Program-made: the position numbers and the translations under genes
Source: a virus
IMG/VR virus record: IMGVR_UViG_3300045125_000040
Span: 94,791 to 158,790 of that record
Length of the DNA: 64,000 bases
Reading direction: 5' to 3' (one strand)
The notes under the pieces: generated by a model
Told to the model about the DNA's origin: nothing
Databases searched by the model: none
What the model saw: the letters and a program-made list of their open reading frames with translations, nothing else
Part shown: piece after piece, positions 54,788 through 64,000 of the stretch
Numbering within the stretch: position 1 is the first letter of the stretch
Layout: each line of letters opens with the position of its first letter

Positions 54788-56152
54788 TTTTCTTCCTCCA
54801 TGAACTTGCCCTTATCCAATCACTGGGCGATCATCTACTAATCCTTCCTGCGCTGATTGGTCTACATCATAGAGACGCATTTTACTACGATCAATCCCAA
54901 CGATAAACCTCCGATTAGAACTAGGGTCGGAGTAACGATTTTTAAGCTGTTTAACCATAATTTGGCTGAGCGATTCGAGTTCTTCTGACGAGATGAGGGC
55001 GAACATGAAGCCAGCAGTGGCTGGTAGACCGAAAGATTCTGATGTGTCTTCAAGTCCCACGTCGCTATTCGAATATCCCGAACGAGTTGTCTGTGTTGCT
55101 GACACGATAGGAACGCCGTATCTCGACTGCAAGACCTTCTAAGTTCTTCGGCGATTGCTTTGACGAGCGTGTAGGAATTGACGTTTGCTCCATGTTTAAT
55201 CCTCGATGATAAACAAACAGCTTAGATAGTCAATGTAAATAATGTACTAGGTATAAAGTCTCTTTCTTAATCTTCAAATTCATTCAGAAGATGACGGAAG
55301 TTTGCTGAACCAAAGCCACAGGCAGTGGGATATTCCTTGATGATAAGTTTACCTGTAACCTTAGTCTTCAACTTCTCTAATTTTAGCATCATAAGACTGC
55401 TCTGGGTAGCAATGCTAGTTCATCAACAGCAACATCTAGTAAGCTGGCATCAATCCTTTTCGGCAATACGTTCCTCCGCCATTTCCAATGTGATGTATGG
55501 GTGACGTTATTGCCCCTTGAGAGATTGGCGGCTGCACAGTGACACATGAATAGACTTTTGCCAACTCCGGTTCCGGCGAGGGCAATGTTGAGGGTCTTGT
55601 TGGGAAGACCGCCGTTTGTGATGACATTAAGGTAGTCGAGATCAAATGGCACTCTCTTTTCTTTTCTATGGTAGAACTCATAGCGTTCACTGGCATCGTC
55701 AATAAAGTCATGGCCAATGGGAGTGTCGAAAGAAACTGCCAGCGCATCTGTGAGAATTTGTGGAATAGAACCTTTAGATATCGAACCATTCTTTTCATCC
55801 ATAATTTTAATAGACTCTCATAATGCCAAGATACAATGCTTTATCTTGACAAAACTTTTCAGTCTCGATCTAGCAACCATCCAGCTTAGAATTGGTTGCC
55901 TCAAGAGAAGTGATAATCTCTTTTCCGTTCTTGAATGTTTCTTCATTCAATCCATCTTTATTGGACAGATCAATTGCTAGTGCTTCAATACTAGGAAAAG
56001 AGTTATACTTCTTAACATAATCATCAACTAGATCAAATACAACACGCTCTGAATAATCCCTGAAAATACTCTGTCTTTAGAAAAGGGATAACCTTTCTAG
56101 CATACTCATCATTATGTAATAGATTAGATAGGATTACTCTTTCAATGCTCAT
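54763..56152 (-). CDS. 41: Replicative helicase gp41 (DnaB-like)
   Basis: Hexameric 5'-3' helicase of the primosome with gp61. N-terminus SIERVILSNLLHNDEYARKV; N-terminal helical domain; Walker A LNIALAGTGVGKSLFMCHCA; motif 1a/2 THSHWK-region (ITLEMAEERIAERIDA in the corrected frame); YIDYLNCLF (Walker B); C-terminal PATAGFMFALISSEELESLS, QLKNRYSDPSSNRRFIVGID. About 463 residues (T4 475) with many indels. The corrected C-terminus is GKFMEEENERRQTKT. Its first 17 codons are duplicated upstream. Confidence 0.9.
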
Positions 56153-56154
56153 TC
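56101..56154. repeat. 54-base direct repeat, copy 1 (start of gene 41)
   Basis: Identical to 56,406-56,459. It covers the ATG and first 17 codons of gene 41. Confidence 0.92.
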
Positions 56155-56408
56155 AGGCTCCTTTACTCTTCTGATATCATCAACTCTAATGACAAAACGA
56201 TCAGTAAAATCAGCAAAAGATCGTTCTGCCATTACCCTAGTCTCAATATCCTTCATTGCTTCTTCAACGATACCGACAATATCATCACGAACAGACTCCA
56301 TCACTTTTTCAGTGATCTTCCTCTTGATATCAGATCGAATCCTGTCATTTACTGCTGTTAGAAAATAACCATCCGTGATGTCTGGATCTAGAGTATGCCA
56401 TCATTCAT
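56149..56408 (-). CDS. Unknown protein inserted before gene 41
   Basis: About 86 residues: MNDGIL, LDPDITDGYFLTAVNDRI, IKRKITEKVMESVRDDIVGI, VEEAMKDIETRVMAERSFAD and FVIRVDDIRRVKEPE. One indel near residue 6. Helical and charged. It lies exactly between two copies of the gene 41 start. No known family. Confidence 0.6.
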
Positions 56409-56459
56409 ACTCATCATTATGTAATAGATTAGATAGGATTACTCTTTCAATGCTCATTC
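56406..56459. repeat. 54-base direct repeat, copy 2 (vestigial gene 41 start)
   Basis: Copy of the gene 41 start reading MSIERVILSNLLHNDEYE-stop, a mini-frame of 18 codons that overlaps the ATG of the inserted gene. Confidence 0.92.
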
Positions 56460-56723
56460 CGTCTCCCTTGATTCAAAGTATTTTGCCTTTGTACCGCAGA
56501 AATGTTCTCTACTGTCCTTTCTGAATGTTTCACAGAAATAGAAGTTATCAGCAGTAGCCTTTTCGCCTCGTTACTGGTGAAAATAGTTCCTTATCATCAA
56601 ATATTGCTTTGACGTGCAAACAGTGCGGAAAAAGGAATCTGAACAAAAGCCAGACCTCCAAATCTGCCACCACTTCTTTGGTGATTTGTATGTTGACCAC
56701 TTACAATCTTTACATAGTTTCAT
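56454..56723 (-). CDS. Small Cys-rich protein after uvsX (frameshifted)
   Basis: About 90 residues: MKLCKDCKWSTYKSPKKWWQ, CLHVKAIFDDKELFSPVT, then NFYFCETFRKDSREHFCGTK and YFESRETE. CxxC and further Cys suggest zinc binding. Similar short proteins accompany uvsX or 41 in marine T4-like phages. Indels near 56,650 and 56,575. Overlaps the uvsX end. Confidence 0.55.
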
Positions 56724-57767
56724 TCTCATCCTCATCATTATAAACTAAACTGCCCTCTGTATCAAGTGAATATTTACGCTTGATATATGAAGCGAAGTCT
56801 GTTTCCTTAAAGATAGTCATCCAAAAGTCTCTATTGTCCACGATTTCATTCGCTCTATGGTTCTTTCCAGAGACTTCACCAGTCGTGCGATCCACAACGG
56901 CATACCATCCCACTTTAGGCTTAACGATATAGCCTCCATCAATGGCCACGTCAAGAAGACCACTCCAACGATTAATCCCGCCCTCATAATTAACAGTGAT
57001 TGGGATTTTAGATTTTTCACGGACATAACGAGACTTTTCCACGTTGATAACAAAGTGATAACCAGCGATTTCTGTTCCATCTTTCTCCTCGCTGTCTTCC
57101 TAGAATCCAAATATTGTCAGCACCATAATATGCGCCAGTGCCACCACCAACGACATCTTTAGGAAACATACCAATTTCTTTGTAAGTATGATTAACTGCC
57201 ACAAGCGGAATATCTTCAATGTCAGATGGGGAGTGATCATTCGGAATAGTGATTTCAATTGCTTGGCACGAGACATGTCAGCAACTGACTTCTCATTCAT
57301 AGCATCTTCAACTTCCTTCTTAGAAGCTAGATTACCAATAGAATCAATAATAATTAGAACCTGATCGTCCCTCTGTAAATCCTTTAGCTGTTTCATAATA
57401 TCAAACTTTAGTTCTTCAACATCAGTAATTGGCGTATGAACAACAGAGTCCAATGGAATGTTAAACTTGTTAAAGTATGATTGTGGTGTTCCAAACTCTG
57501 AGTCATAAAATAGAATGACACCATCAGGATACTTCTTTAGGAATGATGATGCTAGAAGCAAAGCAAACCCTGTCTTGAAGTGCTTTGATGGTCCAGCAAG
57601 CATTGTTAGACCCGAGTGATACCACCATCAACAGCACCAGATAGAGCCACATTAATCATTGGCACTGGTGTAGGGATCATATCTTTCTTTGTGTAAACCT
57701 TACTATCTGTTAATGTTGATGTAAGATCAATTGTAGAATTTTTAATTAGACGATCTTTTAATGACAT
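56710..57767 (-). CDS. uvsX: RecA-like recombinase UvsX
   Basis: Strand-exchange protein. N-terminus MSLKDRLIKNSTIDLTSTLT; Walker A region LAGPSKHFKTGFALLL; ILFYDSEFGTPQSYFNKFNI; Walker B VLIIIDSIGNLASKKEVEDA; VAVNHTYKEIGMFPKDVVGG with GTGAYYGADNIWILGR; C-terminal IKRKYSLDTEGSLVYNDED. About 352 residues (T4 391). Indels near 57,600, 57,225 and 57,095. Own early promoter. Confidence 0.94.
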
Positions 57768-57806
57768 TATTAATCCTTCTTTCTAAAAACATTCTCATCA
57801 AGTTCT

Positions 57807-57835
57807 AGTATATTATAGTTCCTATCTTCTGTCAA
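57807..57835 (-). promoter_or_regulatory. Early-type promoter for uvsX-41
   Basis: TTGACA, 17 bases, TATACT on the minus strand, 40 bases before the uvsX ATG. Confidence 0.75.
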
Positions 57836-57845
57836 GGTAGATTTT

Positions 57846-58577
57846 CTACTTTTTTATTCCTATATTCGCCGCCATCAACAATGAGACAGCCAAAGGATCA
57901 AAAACCAAAACAATCAATATGATAACAAATCTAACCGCTTTTTCTAATTGATTGTTATCAGCTTGACCATATATTATATCAGCTATATATTTTACTGGAC
58001 CAACTTCGGCTTCAATCTTACGAACAGCAGTTTCTATCTTAACTTTTTCTATTGTCAGTTCAGAAATCTTTTTAACCTCTTCTTCTTCTTCTTACGAAGT
58101 TGATCTCTATTCTTTTTCTGACCATCCGCCGCTCTTAGTGAAGATTCTCCACGACCTTTTTCTGTTATTTTATTGACTGCATTATCAATTTGTCCTAGTT
58201 GTTTATCAATATCATTTATATTTTGTTTTTCAAAATCAATTTTTTGATTTAATATTTGTAACTGTTCTGTATTACCAGAAGACATATTAACAGTTTGATC
58301 AATGTGTGCTTTTGACAGAAAACCAAATGTTCCCATAGATGAGATAAACATTAATATAATTACAATAACAGTTAAATAATATCTTAATACTTTTGGACAT
58401 ATGTTCCAGTTATTATATAACCATGATGCAGTTACTAATTTACCTACTTCTAAAGCGCCTCCCATAAAAATAACAGGATAAAACGCACCAGCAAATAGTG
58501 CTGTTAATCCATAAACTGAGTAAAACCCCGAAACCCAGAGAGTATCAGGCAGTTAATAATGCTATGTAATTAATCAT
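57846..58577 (-). CDS. Conserved phage membrane protein (frameshifted)
   Basis: About 243 residues. N-terminal spans GLTALFAGAFYPVIFMGGAL and LRYYLTVIVIILMFISSMGT; long coiled coil with QNINDIDKQLGQIDNAVNKI; C-terminal span LEKAVRFVIILIVLVFDPLA then VSLLIAANIG. The MGGALEVGKLVTASWLY and FDPLAVxLLIAAN blocks are shared by many T4-like marine phages, but the function is unknown. Indels near 58,545 and 58,085. Confidence 0.7.
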
Positions 58578-58876
58578 TCTTCTATTATTTCATTAAGTTT
58601 TTTAATGAAATAATTTACTTGTGGAACTCTGTTTTCCCAATGAATATAATCTTTATCAGGTTCTTCCGAAAGATTTTGTAGTAGTGGCATAACATGTTCA
58701 CGTATTTTAGATATTTTATTATTTAAAACCGTTTCTTTATTTTTAACATCATCTATAAGAAGAGTTAATTCATCAACATGTCTTAATGTGTCTTCTATTC
58801 TTTTTTTAAGTATTTCTTCGTTTGCTTTGATATCATTTTCTGATATCAACGAAAATTGGAATTCATTGTCTGCCAT
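58574..58876 (-). CDS. Conserved phage protein, paralogue 1
   Basis: 100 residues: MADNEFQFSLISENDIKANE, a coiled coil, then REHVMPLLQNLSEEPDKDYI and HWENRVPQVNYFIKKL. Shares the MPLL-NL-PDKD-I-W-R-FI-K signature with its neighbour. Known in T4-like marine phages; function unknown. Intact. Confidence 0.65.
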   Translation of the reverse strand: MADNEFQFSLISENDIKANEEILKKRIEDTLRHVDELTLLIDDVKNKETVLNNKISKIREHVMPLLQNLSEEPDKDYIHWENRVPQVNYFIKKLNEIIEE

Positions 58877-58920
58877 AATATTTCCTCCTTTATTATTATT
58901 TTTATCGGAAATTTATTATT

Positions 58921-59190
58921 TTAATTATTAATATATGCATCCATCTTTTTGATGAATGTATCTATTTGTTTTACTCTTTCTGTGCCACTCCATTTAATAA
59001 TATCCTTGTCAGGGTTTTTCTTAAGATTAAGTAATAGTGGCATAATCATTTTTCTTAATCCCTGTAGCTTCACCTGTGTAGCTCCAAGTTGGTCTTGAAG
59101 CTCCATTTCACCAGCTTGTAGTTCATCACTACTAATCATATCAAAATTAAAATCTTCGGACGTAAATCCGAAATCGTCTTCTGTGCTCAT
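58921..59190 (-). CDS. Conserved phage protein, paralogue 2
   Basis: 89 residues: [20 protein letters not shown], a coiled coil, IMPLLLNLKKNPDKDIIKW and ERVKQIDTFIKKMDAY. Paralogue of the next gene. The start overlaps the corrected stop of gene 43 (TAATG). Intact. Confidence 0.65.
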   Translation of the reverse strand: MSTEDDFGFTSEDFNFDMISSDELQAGEMELQDQLGATQVKLQGLRKMIMPLLLNLKKNPDKDIIKWSGTERVKQIDTFIKKMDAYINN

Positions 59191-61697
59191 TAGAAGTCCT
59201 CCAGCGAAAGTTTTTTTTTCTGTTTTCCAGTTGATAATATTTGTTATAGACTGTAGTGGTTCAAGAAATGTCTTTTAAATTGCATTTCACGATCAACATA
59301 CTTATCTATATAATTTAATTCATCAGGCAAAATATCAGGAACAGCAATTACTGTTTCATGAGTTGGATTTGGTAACTTGAGATATGCAAATTTAATCTTA
59401 TCACCCTCAGATATAGGAGGGATAGTTTTGATATTAAGATTTTTTAACATCTTATTGAACGTCAAAGCTCCCTTTACATGAATTGGTGTTCTGTCTTTAT
59501 ACCCATCCTCAATAGAACCATCAAGAACTGATTTGTTGCTCATAAAATATTCTGATAATCCATTCACACCACGGGGGAATGCAACTTCATCAAATGGTAG
59601 TGTAATAAATTTATCATGAAAGTCATTTACTAGCTTTATTAGTTCATTTTCATCCTTATTCATAATTATATCAAAAGACTTCTTGAGATATTCTCTGACA
59701 ATATGAGGTTTGTCAGAACGCACAGCCTCAATTCCATGGATCTTTAGTTTAGGATGTTCGTATTGAACGCCTTCAACATTCCATGCATTAAGAATATACA
59801 TCTTCTTCTTTCGCCAAATGCCCTTATTGGCGATAGTCTCACGCTTCATCTGCATCTTTTGTTGATATGCATTCATATAAACAGCAAGTCCTTGATAGCA
59901 ATTATCAATATATGGCTGTATCTTTTGTTCACAAAACTGATCAATAGCACTAACGATTTTCAATTCATCATACTCTTCTCCAAGAAAAGCATTAGAAACC
60001 AGTTCTTTCATTTCAATATAGATTGAGTCAGTGTCAGAGGCAATAACATACACCTTTATTCTCTGTCTTCATTGCCTTGTTCATAAACTCATTCATTTTC
60101 TTTTCAATCCATCGAATAGACACCATTGACGAAGATGTAATTGCTTCTGCAAGATTGAAGTCGAACCAACGTAGAAAATACTGATTGCCTAAAGCGCCAT
60201 ATGCAGAGTTTAGCTGAATTTTCTTGGCCATTTGCATATTATGATAACGTGCAATGAGTTTTGCATCTTCAAGTGACTTGGTATTCTCATAACGTTGCTT
60301 GGCTTCAAGCATCAACTTCTTATACTTGGTACGATCATTATACATCTTTTCCATTAGCGCGGTAGAAACCCTTGTTCGTCCTTACGAAAAGTACAACCAT
60401 TAGCAGCATATGATAATTCAGTAAAACACTGATATTCTTTTTCATTCAATAAATCATCAATTGATGGCATACCTTCATATCTATGAAAGAAAGTCTCTGG
60501 ACTGATATTATACTGCATGATTAGATGTGGATATAGGCTGTTCAAGTCAAATGACACAACCCATCTATACATATCAGGAATTGGATCGCTGGCATGACCT
60601 CCCATAAGTTCTTTATCCATTACATGATTTTTCGGCGGGGAGAAGCAGCGATATTCTTATCCATAAGATAGTTATGAATAATAATATCCCATGGACGAAC
60701 AGTTGTCATTGTGTCATTGAAATTGAATCTTGGCGTCATAGGCCAAGAGCCATGACTTGTTCAAGAAACTTCAATTTGTCATCTAGTTTGTCAACCAGAA
60801 ACAGCATCGTGGATGTTATACTCAATGAACTTCTGAAAGTTATTCTTATAAAGTTGTAGTAGATTTCCACATTCAGAATAATCAATCTTATTCTCACCAA
60901 GTTCAATATTGGCAATGAAATCAAGTTTATATGATTCCTGATTACCAAATGTAAACTTGCGATACAATTGATAATAGTCTAGAACTGAAATTCCTTCAAT
61001 AGAATAACTTTGGTTTTCTTTACCACGGAATTCAATTGTCTTTCTCTGACAAATCTCCATGGTGATAATTTTTTAATCTGATCTTCATCAAGAACTGACT
61101 TGATACGATTACAGATATAAGGAATGTCGAAGAATTCAATATTCCATCCGGTAACAATATCCAGTGTCTAATGCTTTCCAGCAAGCCAGAAACTTTTTAG
61201 CAACTGAACTTCATTATCACACTGAATGTAAAATGTCTTATCATCATCCGTATTAAATTCATCACAACCAAATACATAGTTACGATTGCGGCAACGAATA
61301 GTAATGGCGGTGATTGGTTTATCTGCTTTCTGAATATCTGGAAACCCTTCATCAGCAGCACACTCAATATCCAGTGAACCAATCTTAATTAATTTGGGAT
61401 CATAATCAATATCACCACCATAATTCTCATAAATATAAACATATGAAAAGTTGGTCAGACCATAAACTTCTCTATTAACGACAGTTTCGTTTTCTGTGAG
61501 AAACTCCCGTGCTTTACCCATGGTTTCAAAGTAAATTTTATCTACTGACTTACCATCAATAGTTTTATAAGCCCCACCTCTTTTTTCTAGAAAGAGATAA
61601 GGCTCATATTTAATTTTTTCTTCAAAACGAAGTCCCATGTCATAACCACGGACATAGATATTATTACCCCTTGAGAAAAGTTTGTATAGAATTTCAT
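59190..61697 (-). CDS. 43: DNA polymerase gp43 (family B)
   Basis: Replicative polymerase with proofreading. Start MKFYTNFSQ; exonuclease motifs [17 protein letters not shown] (Exo I DIE), [15 protein letters not shown] (Exo II) and YNIHDA (Exo III); polymerase motifs [20 protein letters not shown] (motif A), [20 protein letters not shown] (B), [13 protein letters not shown] (C, DTDS). Clamp-binding end [12 protein letters not shown]. About 836 residues (T4 898). Indels near 61,660, 61,170, 61,070, 60,800, 60,640, 60,355, 60,050 and 59,235. Confidence 0.96.
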
Positions 61698-61724
61698 ATA
61701 TCCTCCAATTCGGAACAAGGGGTA

Positions 61725-61753
61725 ATAATACTATATGGTTATGGTTATGTCAA
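61725..61753 (-). promoter_or_regulatory. Early-type promoter for gene 43
   Basis: TTGACA, 17 bases, TATTAT on the minus strand, 28 bases before the gene 43 ATG. Confidence 0.75.
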
Positions 61754-61759
61754 GTGATA

Positions 61760-63560
61760 CTATTCACGAATTGGGATTTTACCCTCTAATAGATCCTTAA
61801 TCTCTTCGCCTGATAATGTTTCATATGTCAATAGACCATTAGCAAGAGTATCTAACTGATTTCTCTTTTTAGTTAGAATATCCTTTGCCGTATGATAAGC
61901 ATTATCAAGGATCTTCTTAATTTCAAGATCAATAAGTCTCTGAGTTTCTTCAGCAACCTTTGGACCATGAAATACGTCAGCATTAGGGTCAGTATATGCA
62001 ACGTTACCTAGTGGAGAGAACCCATACTGAGTAACCATAGCACGAGCAATCTTTGATGCCTGTTGAATATCAGCAGCAGCACCAGATGTAACATTATCTG
62101 ATCCAAACACTAGTTCTTCGGCAGCACGTCCACCCATTGCCATAGCCAGATAAGCAATCATTTCCTTATAAGACTGAGAAATTTGATCACGCTCTGGTAG
62201 AGACTGAACCATACCTAATGCACGTCCACGAGGAATAATAGTTGCCTTGTGAATCGGAACAGATCCTTCCATATTCAGAGAGACAAGAGCATGGCCACCT
62301 TCATGATAAGCAGTTATCTTCTTTCTTCTTCTGACATTAGAAGAGATCTACGTTCTGCACCCATAAGAATCTTATCACGAGCATCATCAAACTCTTTTGC
62401 TGTGACAATTCTCATAGAACGACGAGCAGCAAGCAATGCAGCTTCATTAACAAGGTTTGCTAGATCAGCACCAGAGAAACCCGGAGTGCCTTTTGCAACT
62501 GTTCTAAGATCAACATCCGCACCTAGTGGAACTGCTCTACTATGAACCTTTAGAATTTTCTCACGTCCCATAATGTCTGGATTGCTAACAGTAACCTGTC
62601 GATCAAAACGGCCAGGACGAAGCAAGGCAGGATCAAGCACATCCACACGATTTGTCGCAGCGATAATGATGATACCTTCATTGTCATTAAAGCCATCCAT
62701 TTCTACAAGTAGAGCATTAGAGTCTGTTCACGTTCATCGTTACCGCCACTAATTCCAGCATTACGATTACGACCAACAGCATCAATTTCATCAATGAAGA
62801 TAATGCAAGGAGCATTCTTCTCTGCCTGTTCAAACATATCACGAACACGTGATGCGCCCACGCCAACAAACATTTCAACGAAATCTGAACCTGATAGATG
62901 AAAGAACGGAACTCCTGCTTCACCAGCAACTGCTTTGGCTAACATAGTCTTACCAGTTCCTCGGAGGACCAACAAGCAGAACTCCCTTGGGAATCTTACC
63001 ACCAACTGCCTGAAACTTATGTGGTGCTGATAGAAATTCTACAACTTCCTGTAGATCTTCCTTGGCCTCATCAACACCGGCAACGTCATCAAGCTTTAAC
63101 ATCAATCTCTTCCTCAAGAAAGAAGTTTTGCCCTTTGACTTACCCATGCTCAAAGTGGACCACGACCACCCATACCACCAGTAGTTCTACAGGATAGCCA
63201 AATCCAAAGACCAAAGAAAACTAATACTGGCAATAGATTAATGAAGATACTAGTAAAGATACCTGTTTCTTCTGGTGGTCTAGCATTAATTTAGAACTTT
63301 TCTTATTCTTAATCTGTTCCATGAAACTTCCAATCGATGGAAACATACGTCTGAAAAGTCCTGTTTGTCAGAAAAATGACCAGAAACTTCATTACCAGAA
63401 ATTGTTAGGTCATGAACACGATTTTCGTCAATCTGGGTAATCAATTCACTGAAACTAACTTTCTTGAAACAGTCCTGTGATTTGTATTATCCCAGAGAGA
63501 ATACAGGAAAATTCCTGTGATTGAAAACAACACCCAAGGAGTAACCTTTCTCCAATCCAT
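61760..63560 (-). CDS. ftsH: FtsH-like membrane AAA+ metalloprotease
   Basis: Complete FtsH layout in about 600 residues: span 1 [17 protein letters not shown]; periplasmic domain; span 2 [20 protein letters not shown]; Walker [17 protein letters not shown] (frame-corrected); pore and [19 protein letters not shown]; Walker [39 protein letters not shown]; zinc site [13 protein letters not shown] (HExxH); third ligand region. Indels near 63,440-63,290, 63,110, 62,985, 62,715 and 62,320. Chromosomal FtsH degrades membrane proteins such as damaged photosystem subunits or lambda CII; phage copies are uncommon. Role here unknown. Confidence 0.9.
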
Positions 63561-63592
63561 AATACTTTCCTTCTGTATATTACCGCATCTTC

Positions 63593-63621
63593 ATTATATA
63601 CTATGCTTAAAAATATGTCAA
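63593..63621 (-). promoter_or_regulatory. Early-type promoter for ftsH
   Basis: TTGACA, 17 bases, TATAAT on the minus strand, 33 bases before the ftsH ATG. Confidence 0.75.
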
Positions 63622-63628
63622 ATATTTA

Positions 63629-63912
63629 TTATCCAACACGAGCAGCACGGAAGTGCATACCATCTGGTCTGGACCAATCACCACCCCAAATCCAACCTTC
63701 TTCTTTGAATGCTTTAACAATAAGAGAATCATTAGTAAATGAATACTTATTGTAACCTGGTTTCTTACCTAACATATTCCATGGAGCAGCAATATCTACT
63801 GCCAATGCCCATGAATGAACTGATGCTGTAGAACCACCACGCTTTGTTCTGATATTCCAGCAACCAGAAAATACATGTAGTTGTTGTGCCTTAATCTTGT
63901 CATAGTCCTTAT
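63629..63912 (-). CDS. Endolysin, peptidase M15/VanY-like (5'-truncated)
   Basis: C-terminal 95 residues of a peptidoglycan peptidase. Zinc ligands: TASVHSWALAVDIAAPWN (His and Asp) and GWIWGGDWSRPDGMHFRA (final His); WGGDW...DGMHF is the family hallmark. The apparent start (MRRFNK) lies in adapter sequence, so the true N-terminus is cut off by the end of the phage DNA. Lyses the host late, or helps entry if virion-bound. Confidence 0.82.
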
Positions 63913-64000
63913 TGAAGCGGCGCACGAAAAACGCGAAAGCGTTTCACGATAAATGCGAAAAAACGGTTAAACACCCAAATCGATGTAACCGAACGAAGCA
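63913..64000. other. Sequencing-library adapter (Mu transposon end plus nanopore adapter)
   Basis: From TGAAGCGGCGCACGAAAAAC onward about 49 bases equal the phage Mu right end recognised by MuA transposase, as used in nanopore rapid library kits. The last 40 bases (GGTTAAACACCCAA, TGTAACCGAACGAAGCA) resemble the reverse complement of the rapid adapter and Y-adapter with miscalls. Not phage genome. Confidence 0.95.

Noticed and set aside
418-63560. Programmed frameshifting or mass pseudogenisation
   Set aside because: Shifts occur at random places in nearly every long essential gene and often in homopolymers, together with a nanopore adapter; read error is the simple explanation.
1-64000. Photosynthesis or other cyanophage host genes
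   Set aside because: No psbA, psbD, hli or similar sequence was recognised, so a cyanobacterial host is not supported.

Overview
This window is the AT-rich genome segment of a T4-like myovirus (tailed phage, T4 superfamily). The evidence is a recognisable T4 core set: prohead protease gp21, scaffold gp22, major capsid gp23, UvsY, UvsW, sigma factor gp55, gp46/gp47 nuclease, clamp gp45, clamp loader gp44/gp62, RegA, RNase H, primase gp61, helicase gp41, UvsX and DNA polymerase gp43. The accessory set (class II ribonucleotide reductase, ThyX, peptide deformylase, MazG-like, PhoH, SpeD, ClpP-like, 2OG-Fe(II) oxygenases) resembles T4-like phages of marine or freshwater bacteria. I see no photosynthesis genes, so I do not assign a cyanobacterial host.

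The sequence looks like an uncorrected nanopore read or a contig built from one. The last 88 bases are the phage Mu right end used in nanopore transposase library kits, followed by adapter, so phage DNA stops near 63,912. Roughly half of the genes are split by one-base indels, often in homopolymers. I therefore give many genes as one reconstructed span and treat the frameshifts as read errors, not biology.

Layout. 1-5 kb (+): head genes 21-22-23, a GIY-YIG homing endonuclease, a probable internal head protein with a T4-type capsid targeting sequence, and a tail-tube-like protein. 5-19 kb (+): the replication and recombination operon uvsY, uvsW (with a LAGLIDADG intein), 55, 47, 46, def, methyltransferase, oxygenase, MazG, glycosyltransferase, 45, 44, 62, regA. 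19-22 kb (+): small unknown genes, tRNAs, structured RNAs, two exported proteins, a deoxycytidylate deaminase. 22-43 kb (-): exonuclease, PhoH, RNase H, a heptose and glycan cassette (gmhA, hddA, glycosyltransferase, gmhB, nucleotidyltransferase, TylF), SpeD, glutaredoxin, ClpP-like protease, two exported wall-active proteins, three tRNAs, nrdJ, thyX, primase. 43-54.8 kb (-): tail or virion proteins and a cassette of low-complexity proteins that includes Dps, a HicA-domain protein, a second capsid-targeting-type protein and a Bfd-like ferredoxin. 54.8-63.9 kb (-): gp41, uvsX, a membrane protein, DNA polymerase, FtsH, endolysin.

Regulation. Early-type promoters (TTGACA, 14-17 bases, TATAAT-like) precede uvsY, the deaminase, gp61, uvsX, gp43 and ftsH. 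T4-type late promoters (TATAAATA) precede genes 22 and 23, the endonuclease, the internal protein and the tRNA-region genes, consistent with the phage-encoded gp55 sigma and gp45 clamp. The most interesting leads are the putative injected-protein cassette, the Dps/Bfd pair, the heptose pathway, FtsH, two gene insertions flanked by direct repeats, an early promoter pointing antisense into uvsW, and several structured RNAs.
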